A DNA stretch of 64,000 bases from Leptospiraceae bacterium (GTDB lineage: Bacteria; Spirochaetota; Leptospiria; Leptospirales; Leptonemataceae), in assembly GCA_025059995.1 (NCBI GenBank), contig JANXCF010000005.1, positions 60,006 to 124,005 of the forward strand. Reading direction: 5' to 3'. Of the stretch, positions 38,546 to 47,480 are shown piece after piece. Made by a program: the position numbers and the translations under genes. A model generated the notes under the pieces. It saw only the letters and a program-made list of their open reading frames with translations. It was not told the DNA's origin and did no database searches. Each line of letters starts with the position of its first letter. Position 1 is the first letter of the stretch.

Positions 38546-40264
38546 TTATACCAAAAGTGATTCTTCTTTTTGAGATTGGGATTGGGATTTTTGTAAAATT
38601 TCTCTTGCATGTTCGAGAACAATAGGTTCACTCCCTCCTAACATTCTTGCTAATTCTTTTAGACGATTCTCTCCAATCAAGCGTTCTATGTATGTGAACG
38701 TTCTCGAGTTTTTGTTGATTTTATAGATTCGATAATGTCGGTTCGCCATGCTTGCCACTTGATGTAGATGAGTGATTGCAATCACTTGGTCATTTCGGGA
38801 AATTTCTTTTAGTTTTTTCCCCAAAGTGTAGGCAGTCTCACCGCCCACACCTGAATCAATCTCATCAAATATCACACAAAGAGGACCATTTTGATCAATC
38901 AATAGAGATTTCATAATCAATGCAATTCGAGAAAACTCACCACCAGATGCTACTTTTCGTAAAGGTAATAGTATTTCTCCCTCATTAGCGCAGAATAAGA
39001 ATTCAATTTGATCAAAACCTTTTTCTGTAAACTTGGAATTATCTTCATTACCTTCATATAGAAAAGAAACTTGAATTCTTGCGCCTTTCATTCCTAATTG
39101 TTCGAGTCCTTCTTTGAGTTTTTCTTCTAAAACAGGGATCACTTCTTTTCTTTTTTTCGATAGTTCATCCGACATTTCTCTCAACTCTTCTTCGATTACT
39201 TGGATTTTGGAACGTAGAAGTTCTTTTTCTTCATCACTCATTTCGATTGAATGGAGTTCTTTTTGAAATTCTGCTTTCTTTTGCAGAACCTCTTTTGTGG
39301 AGGAACCGTATTTTTTGAAAAGTTTTCTATAACCATCCAAGCGTTCTTCAATGTCTTCTAATCTTTCAGGTGAATAATTTAAAGTAGCCTTTTTTTCTCG
39401 AACAAAGTTAATAATACTTTCAATGTTGTAAATACATTCGTTAAGCATATCATAATATTCAGTAATCTCACCATCGATCGATTGGTTCTTTTCGAAAATT
39501 TTTTTGATTTTTTGAAGATTAGACAAAAGGGATGAATCACTTTCTTGTAGTGTATAATAAACAAATTGAAAGTCTTCGTATAGCTTTCCTGCATTGAGGA
39601 TTTTTAGTTTTTCTTTTTGTAGTTCTTCGAATTCATTCTCTTTTGGGGAAAAGGTTTCAATTTCTTGGATGGCGTAAAGTAGATAATCTTTGCGGAATCT
39701 TTTTTCTTCTTCTTTCATCGAAACGACTTTCAGTTTTTTTTTAAGTTCTGTCCATTGTTTGTATAACTCAGAAACTTTATTTCTTAAAACATCCAAGCCA
39801 CCAAAAGTATCCAAATAGTCTAAATGATAGTTGGGATCCATCAGTCTTTGGTTTTCATACTGCCCATGAATCTCCACTAATCGTGAACCAATTTCTTTTA
39901 GGATTTGAACAGAAACAAGTGTATTGTTAATGTAGGCTTTGGGTTTTCCATCTATAGTGATTTCCCTTTTTAAGGCTAATAGTTCACCATTCGAGGGGAT
40001 GTGGTATCCTTCGAGCAAAGAATGGATTTCTTTTCTTTTTGCTTCACGTTTTGATAAATCAAAAACAGCTTCTACAATGGCACGATTTGCGCCATTCCTT
40101 ACAAAAGCCGATCCAGCTCTTTCACCCAAAACAACCCCCAATGCTTGGATTATCAATGACTTTCCTGAACCTGTTTCACCCGTGATGATATTTAAACCTT
40201 TCCCTGGACGAAATTTCAATTCCTCAATAATTCCGAAGTTCTCAATACGAAGTTCTACTAACAT
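38546..40264 (-). CDS. recN: DNA repair protein RecN
   Basis: RecN is an SMC-like ATPase acting early in double-strand-break repair. It begins MLVELRIENFGIIEEL with Walker A TGETGSGKSLIIQALG, continues as a long coiled-coil arm (about 160-380), and closes with ASGGEFSRIALIMKSLL and the Walker B CVIFDEIDSGVGG, plus QVIAITHLHQVASMA. The 572-residue length is typical. It diverges from the ACT-domain gene across about 180 bases. Confidence 0.96.
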   Translation of the reverse strand: MLVELRIENFGIIEELKFRPGKGLNIITGETGSGKSLIIQALGVVLGERAGSAFVRNGANRAIVEAVFDLSKREAKRKEIHSLLEGYHIPSNGELLALKREITIDGKPKAYINNTLVSVQILKEIGSRLVEIHGQYENQRLMDPNYHLDYLDTFGGLDVLRNKVSELYKQWTELKKKLKVVSMKEEEKRFRKDYLLYAIQEIETFSPKENEFEELQKEKLKILNAGKLYEDFQFVYYTLQESDSSLLSNLQKIKKIFEKNQSIDGEITEYYDMLNECIYNIESIINFVREKKATLNYSPERLEDIEERLDGYRKLFKKYGSSTKEVLQKKAEFQKELHSIEMSDEEKELLRSKIQVIEEELREMSDELSKKRKEVIPVLEEKLKEGLEQLGMKGARIQVSFLYEGNEDNSKFTEKGFDQIEFLFCANEGEILLPLRKVASGGEFSRIALIMKSLLIDQNGPLCVIFDEIDSGVGGETAYTLGKKLKEISRNDQVIAITHLHQVASMANRHYRIYKINKNSRTFTYIERLIGENRLKELARMLGGSEPIVLEHAREILQKSQSQSQKEESLLV

Positions 40265-40443
40265 ACTACCAAATTAAAACTAAACAAAAATTAAGCAATC
40301 ATTTTTTAGTATTTTTGATTTTTCTTTTAAGGTTTTTTGTGTAATAAAGAAGATTAAAAATGTTCAAAAAATAAGCAAAATGATAGTTTATTGCTGAAAA
40401 AAATTCAGGTAAATATTTTGCAAGATTTTGATTGGAGGTAAAG

Positions 40444-41076
40444 ATGATTTTAAGTAAAAGTTGCAAAGTGCTGTTCGAACCTATTGAGTTTGAAGGAAAA
40501 CAAATCAAAAAAGCCAAGTTGATTATTAGTGATTTTCAGGATGAACCAGGAGTCTTATATAAAATTTCTGTTGTTCTTTATGTGTATGGATGGAGTATCC
40601 TCTCCGCAAAGATTCAAAACAAAAATGATTTTATCGAAGATGTCATTACCATTGAGCCAACATCATCAATCACTTCTGACCAAATAAAACCTTCTATGAT
40701 AGAAGCTATGGAGAAAGACTTAGAATCTCTTTTAAATCGTCAAATTACTATTGGAGATTACCTTTCCAAGTATCCTGAAAAAACACAAAAATTAATGGAA
40801 AGTCTCGTTCCTAATCCCTCAACTGAAATTGAAATTGAAGTTTTAGATAAAGGGAATACAGTCTTAAAAGTTTCGATTAAGACTCCAGATCGTGTAGGAA
40901 TTATCTATTCTATTACACAGATTTTTTATTTGTCAGATTTGAATATCTTGGACTTCGATGTAGAAACAGAAAATCATATAGCAAAAGATGTTTTTCTCAT
41001 CCAAAAAATGAACAAGGGTTCTTTCACCTCAAGAAACATTGAAGAGTTGCGAAGCCTCTTGAAGAAGTTTATTTAG
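40444..41076 (+). CDS. Tandem ACT-domain protein
   Basis: This 210-residue protein contains two ACT-like small-molecule-binding domains: SDFQDEPGVLYKISVVLYVYG (about 30-90) and TPDRVGIIYSITQIFYLSD (about 140-205). They resemble the C-terminal ACT pair of GlnD uridylyltransferase, but no catalytic domain is attached. A regulatory role through amino-acid or effector binding is likely, unspecified. The ATG at 40444 has GGAGGT four bases upstream; a TTG at 40432 lies before the ribosome site. It overlaps the converging EEP gene by 8 bases. Confidence 0.75.
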   Translation: MILSKSCKVLFEPIEFEGKQIKKAKLIISDFQDEPGVLYKISVVLYVYGWSILSAKIQNKNDFIEDVITIEPTSSITSDQIKPSMIEAMEKDLESLLNRQITIGDYLSKYPEKTQKLMESLVPNPSTEIEIEVLDKGNTVLKVSIKTPDRVGIIYSITQIFYLSDLNILDFDVETENHIAKDVFLIQKMNKGSFTSRNIEELRSLLKKFI

Positions 41077-41905
41077 AAGAATGATTTTGTTTTTCTTGAA
41101 GTTTCAAATCTACATAAACAGGTAAGTGATCAGAAGCTATTTTTGTTAGTTTGTCTTTGATAACTTTATGATCTATTACGAACCAGAATTCATTGACAAA
41201 GACTTTGTCGATTCTTATCAAAGGAGTGTAAGAAGGAAAGGTATAAAATTCATATCTTTTTCTTTTTTTTGGATGTTCTTTTTTGAATAGATAACTTGAG
41301 TCCCAGAAACCATGAGCATTGAAAATACGATCTACATGTTGCAAGCGATCGTTTGTGTCACCAGCTATGATTAGGGGGATGTTTTTTGTGATTTCTAAAA
41401 ATGCAGAAGAAAGAATCTTTTCTACTTGCCACAGGCGTTCAAAATTTGCTAATCCCAAATGCAAATTCAAAACACCAATTACAGTTGTAGAAATAGGAGA
41501 AGTTTTTTGGCTTTCTTCTTTTTTATACTGAGCAAAATTTAAATCATTTTTTAACAACTCCTCAGGAACCAAAATTTTACTCATGAGGCATCCCCTTCTT
41601 TTTTTGATTCCCCACGTGATGTTTAAATTTTCTGAATGTAGGATAGGGAAACGACTGAAGATAGCATTTCCATATGCGCCTTTTTTAAGGTAAACGTTAA
41701 GTCCGAGTTCATAGTGATAGTTTAATCCTTCTGCGATGCGAAGTGCTAGGTCTTCATAAGAAGAACGAGGAACCAGATAATCCACCTCTTGCAAACAAAT
41801 AATATCAGCTTGACTATTTTTCAAAATTTCTATGATTCTACTAAGAGAGAATTTCCCATCGTTTCCGATGGCTTTATGAATATTATACGTAAGGACACGA
41901 AGCAT
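41069..41905 (-). CDS. Endonuclease/exonuclease/phosphatase family hydrolase
   Basis: This 278-residue protein belongs to the EEP superfamily (DNase I/exonuclease III/phospholipid phosphatase fold). Motifs in order are LTYNIHKAIG, ICLQEVD, GDTND and SDHLPVYVDL, so the metal Glu, the Asp/Asn pair and the catalytic His are present. The substrate could be nucleic acid or a phosphoester. There is no signal peptide. Its ATG overlaps the ATG of the divergent VWA gene by two bases, so both promoters must lie inside the opposite gene. Confidence 0.8.
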   Translation of the reverse strand: MLRVLTYNIHKAIGNDGKFSLSRIIEILKNSQADIICLQEVDYLVPRSSYEDLALRIAEGLNYHYELGLNVYLKKGAYGNAIFSRFPILHSENLNITWGIKKRRGCLMSKILVPEELLKNDLNFAQYKKEESQKTSPISTTVIGVLNLHLGLANFERLWQVEKILSSAFLEITKNIPLIIAGDTNDRLQHVDRIFNAHGFWDSSYLFKKEHPKKRKRYEFYTFPSYTPLIRIDKVFVNEFWFVIDHKVIKDKLTKIASDHLPVYVDLKLQEKQNHSSK

Positions 41906-43613
41906 GATTGTTTACCGCTATATTCCGTATCAACCTGAAGACAATGAAAAATGGACAATCGATCAATTAATGTCACTGCTATCTGATTTGGTGATGAGGT
42001 ATGACATCCAATTAGAAGAAGCCTTAAGAGAACTCCTTCAGAAAGGATTACCTGTGAATTTGTTTTTAAAGCAAGGTGGCATAGAGGATTTATTACAAGA
42101 ATTCATCGAAAAGCTACAAAATCAAATTCAAGAAATCCAAGAAAAGTTTGATTTACGTCCCGCACTGGAAGAAACAGAAAAAGATTTACAAAACCACTAT
42201 TCCGAAACCTACCATAAATTCCAAAAAGACAATGACTTTCTCTCACAACTTCAAAAAGCGATTAAAGAACGTTCTTACGATCAACTCCAACAAATGAAGT
42301 GGTCCTTATTGAATGTAAGTAGTCGAGAAAGCAAGGAACTCTATAAAGAACTCAGTCAATTGCTAAGAGACATAGAAGATTACAATTACATCTTAGAAGG
42401 AATGAAAAAATATCGCTTTCGTGGTAACCAAGGCATAAAAAGAAATGAAGCCATCAAATTACTCCATCAGTTAGAAGAACTTGAAAAGTTCATTGAGCAG
42501 CTCAAACAATCGTTAAAAGATGGGGACATTTATAACTTTGATTTAGAGAAACTTAAAAGATTCCTTGGTCCGGAATCCTACCAAGAGTTTTTACAAAGAA
42601 GAGAAGAAATATACAAGCACATAACGGAATTATTAGAAAAACAAGGAAGGATTGTCAAGAACGAAGAAGGAAAGTATGAATTCTCACCTCAAAGTCTTAG
42701 GCGTATTGGAAGAAAAAGCCTGGAGGAAATCTTCAAGCACATGAAATCAGATTCTCTTGGAGGAAGTTTCTATTCCAAAGAAGAAGGAGATAACGAACAA
42801 GTCATTCCCTCAACAAGAGAATACCAAATGGGGGATAACTTCACAAATGTGGATTTTCCAAATAGTATTTTGAATGCTTTGATTCGAACAAGACAACCTA
42901 AACCTACATTTCTTGATTTAGAAGTGTTTAAGAGTCGAGGGATGGCAAAAAGTAGTATTGTGATTCTTCTGGATATGTCTGGATCCATGTTTCGAGTAGA
43001 TCGATTTTTCTATGCAAAAAAAGTGATTTTAGCATTAGAAAGTCTAATCCGAGAAGAATTCAAAGAAGATACCCTTCATATCGTGGGTTTTGGAACTTTT
43101 GCGAAGACGTATACGATTTCTCAAGTTCCTAAATTACAACCCTATCCAGTGACACTTTTTGATCCCTACATTCGACTTCGTTTTGATTTGTCTAAAAGAA
43201 AACCAGGCGATTATCGAGGCATACCTGAGTATTTTACCAACCTGCAAAAGGGACTAGCACTATCCCGTAGACTCTTGAGTAACAAACAAACCAAAAACAA
43301 GCAAATTATTCTAATCACTGATGGCGTTCCAACCGCTCATTTCGAAGGTTCTGTTTTGCATATCAATTATCCTCCATCACCAGCGGATTTTGATTTTGCC
43401 ATTAAAGAAGCTATTGCATGTAGAGAAGAAGGTATCATTATTAATACCTTTTTGTTGACCAATGAATGGAATCTTCACTTTTTCGAAGGTAGGTCCTTTA
43501 TTTATGATTTTGCTCGAAGTTCAAAAGGAAGGATTTTTTACCCTCATCCTAAAGATTTAGGGAAGTTGGTTTTAGCGGATTTTATCGAAGAAAAGAAAAA
43601 ACTGATTTCATGA
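41904..43613 (+). CDS. VWA-domain protein
   Basis: This 569-residue protein is a COG4867-like intracellular VWA protein. The N-terminal half is helical and rich in Glu, Lys and Gln. The VWA domain begins near residue 350 with a complete MIDAS (VILLDMSGSM) and continues with TLHIVGFGTFA and IILITDGVPTAHFEG. There is no signal peptide, so it acts in the cytoplasm. VWA proteins of this class usually pair with a MoxR AAA+ ATPase; none is in the window. AAGGA lies eight bases before the ATG. Confidence 0.75.
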   Translation: MIVYRYIPYQPEDNEKWTIDQLMSLLSDLVMRYDIQLEEALRELLQKGLPVNLFLKQGGIEDLLQEFIEKLQNQIQEIQEKFDLRPALEETEKDLQNHYSETYHKFQKDNDFLSQLQKAIKERSYDQLQQMKWSLLNVSSRESKELYKELSQLLRDIEDYNYILEGMKKYRFRGNQGIKRNEAIKLLHQLEELEKFIEQLKQSLKDGDIYNFDLEKLKRFLGPESYQEFLQRREEIYKHITELLEKQGRIVKNEEGKYEFSPQSLRRIGRKSLEEIFKHMKSDSLGGSFYSKEEGDNEQVIPSTREYQMGDNFTNVDFPNSILNALIRTRQPKPTFLDLEVFKSRGMAKSSIVILLDMSGSMFRVDRFFYAKKVILALESLIREEFKEDTLHIVGFGTFAKTYTISQVPKLQPYPVTLFDPYIRLRFDLSKRKPGDYRGIPEYFTNLQKGLALSRRLLSNKQTKNKQIILITDGVPTAHFEGSVLHINYPPSPADFDFAIKEAIACREEGIIINTFLLTNEWNLHFFEGRSFIYDFARSSKGRIFYPHPKDLGKLVLADFIEEKKKLIS

Positions 43614-44408
43614 AAAATCCGGTCTATGTAAAAGAAAATGATATTCCGTGTTTGGTAATGCTTGAGCGTTTTGGATTTGAAGATTGATGTATTCTTTTGC
43701 ATTTTTGATGGCTTCTAATAAACTCATATTTTGAGCAAGATAAGCCGTGATAGCAGAACTCAAAGCACAACCGGTTCCACGTATATTTGATTTTGGGATT
43801 TTTTCTTTTTCGAAAGTATAAATCTGATCACCATCAAAAAAAACGTCATATGCTATATTGCTATTAAAATGTCCTCCTTTTAGAAGAACAGGAACCTGAT
43901 ATCGAAGGTAGAATTCTTCTACTAATTTTTTGAGTTCGTTTATGTTTTGAGGTTCTTCGTCTTTTTTGAGAAAAAATAATATCTCAGGTAGATTTGGGGT
44001 TATTAATTTCACGTGGGGGAATAATTTCGTGATTTCTTTTTGAGCTCTGGGTTCTAAAAGTTCTTTTCCAGATGATGACTTTATGATTGGATCCAACACA
44101 CAAGCGCAGGGAAAAGAAAGAGAATTTGCTAATAGAAGATCATTTATGGCGTAAATATGAGAAAGAGAATAAATCATCCCAATCTTGATGGCATCAATCT
44201 TCCATACATTGAAAGCAGCTTGGATCTGTTTCTTGAGGAATTCTTCTGATGTGGGTTTGATTTCCATCACTTGATCATGAGTTTGAATGGTTAAAGCAGT
44301 AATAGCAGCCACACCATAACAACCCAAAGCATGAAACGTCCTTAAATCCGCATAAACTCCAGAAAATCCAAGATTATCAATTCCAGCAATCGTCAAACAA
44401 ACATTCAT
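43608..44408 (-). CDS. ThiD-like hydroxymethylpyrimidine/pyridoxine kinase
   Basis: This ribokinase-fold kinase would phosphorylate HMP(-P) for thiamin synthesis or a pyridoxine-type substrate. It has LTIAGIDNLGFSGVYADLRTF (written in full as the AG-D—G—ADLRTF family pattern), ALGCYGVAAITALTIQT, KIGMIYS, DPIIKSSSG, LLKGGHF and IRGTGCALSSAI with the anion-hole Gly-Thr-Gly-Cys. The usual Ser-Asp and Gly-Gly-Ala-Gly of ThiD are altered. I start at the ATG at 44408 (MNVCLTIAG), giving 266 residues; an earlier start at 44462 adds unlikely residues. No thi genes are adjacent. Confidence 0.75.
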   Translation of the reverse strand: MNVCLTIAGIDNLGFSGVYADLRTFHALGCYGVAAITALTIQTHDQVMEIKPTSEEFLKKQIQAAFNVWKIDAIKIGMIYSLSHIYAINDLLLANSLSFPCACVLDPIIKSSSGKELLEPRAQKEITKLFPHVKLITPNLPEILFFLKKDEEPQNINELKKLVEEFYLRYQVPVLLKGGHFNSNIAYDVFFDGDQIYTFEKEKIPKSNIRGTGCALSSAITAYLAQNMSLLEAIKNAKEYINLQIQNAQALPNTEYHFLLHRPDFS

Positions 44409-44412
44409 AATC

Positions 44413-44901
44413 TCAAAAAGAAAGCTTATCGTAAGTTTCCCAGAAGAAATTAACCCACACAAAAGAAGGAACTTCCCTTATAGCGTAATGCTTAAAATCA
44501 TACTTTCTATCTTTATGTTTGAATAGAGCGATCGTTTCGAATTCGACGTTAGGATATAAGCTAAGGATTTTGCGAATTGTATTTCCTGTTGCAATGATGT
44601 CATCACAAATCAAATATCGTTGTTTTGCTTGAAGTTCTGGGTAGAAATCAATTTGAAAATCTTTTTGAGTCTTCGTATTTCCATATGATGTGATTGAAAG
44701 AAAAAAGAGCTTCAGATTTAACTTTCGTGAAAGAAAATCACTAAAATAAAATCCACCTCGCAATGGACACAAAATTCCTGCGTAGTAATTCGGATTCTTT
44801 TCTAAAATTTCTTTTATGATTAAGTATCCTTTGTTTGCTACCAAAAGAAAATCTTGGTAAGTGAAATCAATTTCAAATCTTATGGTACTTTTCGAACTCA
44901 T
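44413..44901 (-). CDS. Purine phosphoribosyltransferase-like protein
   Basis: This 162-residue type I phosphoribosyltransferase resembles the Gpt/HPRT group, which salvages purine bases with PRPP. The PRPP-binding motif is LICDDIIATGNT (usual VDDIxDTGxT), and the early loop is GILCPLRGGFYFSDFLSRKL. The end, VWVNFFWE, resembles the W-x-FPWE tail of HPRT-like proteins. I chose the ATG at 44901 because the earlier reading from 44991 lacks similarity. It overlaps pyrC by 29 bases and thiD follows within 4 bases, so an operon is clear. Base specificity is not determined. Confidence 0.7.
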   Translation of the reverse strand: MSSKSTIRFEIDFTYQDFLLVANKGYLIIKEILEKNPNYYAGILCPLRGGFYFSDFLSRKLNLKLFFLSITSYGNTKTQKDFQIDFYPELQAKQRYLICDDIIATGNTIRKILSLYPNVEFETIALFKHKDRKYDFKHYAIREVPSFVWVNFFWETYDKLSF

Positions 44902-45976
44902 CTTTTGTGTATATTTTCCATGGAAGCTTTTCTCCAGCCCAAAGGGGAACAACTTCTTCATCTCCAAAAGGATAACTATCAGGTATGACAAATTCTTCTT
45001 CTACGAGATATAGTTCCTTATTTTGATTAATAGGTAGTCCATAATACTCAGATCCAAACCGACACAAAAAATTTTGCATGAGGTCTTCGAGAACTGTTAT
45101 ATCTAAAGATTGATTTTTTATGTAAGAAAAAAAAGCAAAAAAATATAGTTCAATCGAAATAGGAGAAGTGAAAATTCCTGCTGGTCCTCGATGGCTTTCT
45201 TTCTTTTGCTTTGGGTGAGGAGCGCTATCTGTGCCAGCAAAAAACTTTGGATTTTGTTTTACGATTTGTTCTAAGATTGCTTTTTGGTCCTCTTTGGTTT
45301 TCACAACAGGTAAACAATAATGATGAGGACGAATCCCACCAACCAAAAGTTCATTTCTTGTAAGGAGTAAATGTTGTGGGGTGATGGTGGCTGCTGTGTT
45401 GCGATATGCGTTAACAAAATCCACGGCTTCTCTTGTTGAGACGTGCTCAAAGGTGATTTTTAGTTCTGGGAAGCTCTCTCGAATTTTTATCAAATGTCGG
45501 TCGATGAAAACCTTCTCTCGGTCAAATATGTCAACATCGGGATCAACTACTTCTGCATGGATCATCAAAGGAACATGATACTTTTCCATGAACTCAAAAT
45601 AAGGATAAAAATCCTCTATGGTTTCGACTCCTTCTTCGGAATGGGTGGTAGCTCCTGATGGATAAAGTTTGATCCCTATAATCTCTGGGTGATGAGGGAT
45701 TTCTTGGATTTCCTGGAGTTTCACTTGAGGATTTAAGTATAACGTCATCAAGGGTTCGAACGTTGTGTCTGAGGGGACGTTTTGTATAATCCGTTCACGA
45801 TAATTCTTTGCTAAGACAATAGATGTTACCGGTGGTTTTATGTTTGGCATGATGACAGCTCTCGCATAGGATTTTGCTGTATAGGGAACTGTGTGTTTTA
45901 AATAAATTCCATCGCGAAGATGTAAATGAAAATCATCAGCCTTAGGAAGTTTGAATAGAATTTTTGTGCTTTTCAT
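44873..45976 (-). CDS. pyrC: Dihydroorotase
   Basis: PyrC closes carbamoyl-aspartate to dihydroorotate in pyrimidine synthesis. The E. coli-type (class II) features are present: DDFHLHLRDG at the N-terminus, carboxylated Lys in GIKLYPSGATTHSEEG, metal His in MIHAEVVD and FEHVSTREAVDF, and catalytic Asp in AGTDSAPHP. It has 367 residues. It heads the pyrC-phosphoribosyltransferase-thiD set. Confidence 0.93.
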   Translation of the reverse strand: MKSTKILFKLPKADDFHLHLRDGIYLKHTVPYTAKSYARAVIMPNIKPPVTSIVLAKNYRERIIQNVPSDTTFEPLMTLYLNPQVKLQEIQEIPHHPEIIGIKLYPSGATTHSEEGVETIEDFYPYFEFMEKYHVPLMIHAEVVDPDVDIFDREKVFIDRHLIKIRESFPELKITFEHVSTREAVDFVNAYRNTAATITPQHLLLTRNELLVGGIRPHHYCLPVVKTKEDQKAILEQIVKQNPKFFAGTDSAPHPKQKKESHRGPAGIFTSPISIELYFFAFFSYIKNQSLDITVLEDLMQNFLCRFGSEYYGLPINQNKELYLVEEEFVIPDSYPFGDEEVVPLWAGEKLPWKIYTKDEFEKYHKI

Positions 45977-45999
45977 ATTTTTTCGTGTTTTTCATGTTT

Positions 46000-46518
46000 T
46001 TATGGGATTTTCCCTTTGAGGTCTGAAAGGATTACTTGTTCGGTGGTTTGTAGGATTTTATGACTCAACCTTTCATAAATACGATTCCTTGTTAAAAAGT
46101 CATTATCCCTCATGGGATCATAAGTAGAATATCGTAAAGTTTCGTAAATTTCATATTGTTGGATTTGGGATTGCCGATTGGAAATTCTGATTTCTACCAC
46201 CACATCAATTTTGTAATAAGAAGGAGTAAAATCATCTCGATATAAGAGCACCTCTCTTCGAAATAGTGTGACCATTCCTTTCAAAAAGTAGCTTGCTTCG
46301 TTATAGTTTTTGACTACTTTGAGGGTATTTCTCCTATGGAGCTTCTGAAGAAGAATATCGTAAAATTCTTGATGAACGTAGGGCTCAAAGGTAAAATTCG
46401 AAAAATTTTCGATGTAGATGGAACGTAAATCCTCGGGATAAACCTTCAATTCTTTGTGATACGTTTGGCACTGAATGAAAAAAACAAAAATCAAAAAGAA
46501 AGAGAAATGAAACTTCAC
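46000..46518 (-). CDS. LptE-like LPS-assembly lipoprotein
   Basis: This 172-residue protein starts with a signal ending FFIQC, making Cys17 the likely lipidated residue. The rest resembles LptE: LRSIYIENFSNFTFEPYVHQ, a Leu/Lys helix, YFLKGMVTLFRREVLLYR and VVVEIRISNRQSQIQQYEIYET. LptE plugs the LptD barrel during LPS insertion. Similarity at this level is pattern-based, so another small OM lipoprotein is possible. It overlaps the DUF4340 gene by 4 bases, as last gene of the Gld-like operon. Confidence 0.6.
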   Translation of the reverse strand: MKFHFSFFLIFVFFIQCQTYHKELKVYPEDLRSIYIENFSNFTFEPYVHQEFYDILLQKLHRRNTLKVVKNYNEASYFLKGMVTLFRREVLLYRDDFTPSYYKIDVVVEIRISNRQSQIQQYEIYETLRYSTYDPMRDNDFLTRNRIYERLSHKILQTTEQVILSDLKGKIP

Positions 46519-47480
46519 TCTTTTTGTTCTTTGGGTGATTCGAATTCTTTCAGTAGAAGTTCAAAGTTACTTTTCATGGCATCAAAATAGTCTTTCGAAA
46601 TGGGGTATACTTGACCATCAAACTTAATGACATAAACTTGTTTTTCTTCATCTACGTATAATTCTGCTTGAAACTTACTTCGAACAAAAAGAGAAAATTT
46701 CCATTCATCAAACCCTAAATCAAATTCGATCGTCCAGTATGGCTTATCAGGTATTTGTATGTCTTGAAGTTGATTTAAATCCACTAATTGTCTTAAAGTA
46801 ATCACACTATTGACAAAACTAACGGCTGTCGAAGAAGAAACATTACGATTTTGAAGAATCCACTCATTTTTGGGACCCCGAATTAAAAAAAACTGCTTTT
46901 GATCCTGATCAATGATTTTGATTCTTTTTACATAGGATTTTTCGGGTAAGAAAAAGATTTTGGTATCAATCCAGCTTTCAATTTCTTGGATTTTTTTTTC
47001 GTTGTCTTCTTTCAAAGCCTCTTCGATGCGGGACCAAGGGTAAGTATCGAGAATGAACATTCTTGATGAAAATTCATTGTTCTTTTTTATGGCAACAGGA
47101 TATCCTTTTTGTAGGGTTTTTCCTCTGCAAATGGAATAATCATCGGCTTCAAAACAAAAAGATTCAGTAAAGTATTCTTTCGAAATATCATAAATTATAT
47201 CCGAACACAGAGGAACAACTTTTTGAAAAAAATTCACAATATAAGAAGATGCAACATAGGACCTTTGGATTTGATCTTTTTTTATATCCAAGTAATATTC
47301 TTTTCTTTGTTTTCGAATACGAACTTCGAAGGGAGTTTTCGTTAAAACCAAATAAGATGTTTTTTGAGAATCACAGTTTTTCTTAGAATTCATGTTCAAT
47401 ACTACTGCCATCAAAATTATCGTTGTAGCAGTAAGCGTCATGATTATAAGTTGGTTGTCATTATCATTATTTCTACTCAT
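46515..47480 (-). CDS. DUF4340-family protein of the Gld-like operon
   Basis: This 321-residue protein has one N-terminal membrane helix (about 12-30) and a long exported domain with repeated WILQNR-like and YWTIEFDLGF-like strands. This is the pattern of DUF4340 proteins that follow GldG in many bacteria. Function is not known; the family is thought to act with the GldFG transporter. It overlaps gldG by 4 bases upstream and the LptE-like gene by 4 bases downstream. Confidence 0.7.
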   Translation of the reverse strand: MSRNNDNDNQLIIMTLTATTIILMAVVLNMNSKKNCDSQKTSYLVLTKTPFEVRIRKQRKEYYLDIKKDQIQRSYVASSYIVNFFQKVVPLCSDIIYDISKEYFTESFCFEADDYSICRGKTLQKGYPVAIKKNNEFSSRMFILDTYPWSRIEEALKEDNEKKIQEIESWIDTKIFFLPEKSYVKRIKIIDQDQKQFFLIRGPKNEWILQNRNVSSSTAVSFVNSVITLRQLVDLNQLQDIQIPDKPYWTIEFDLGFDEWKFSLFVRSKFQAELYVDEEKQVYVIKFDGQVYPISKDYFDAMKSNFELLLKEFESPKEQKE

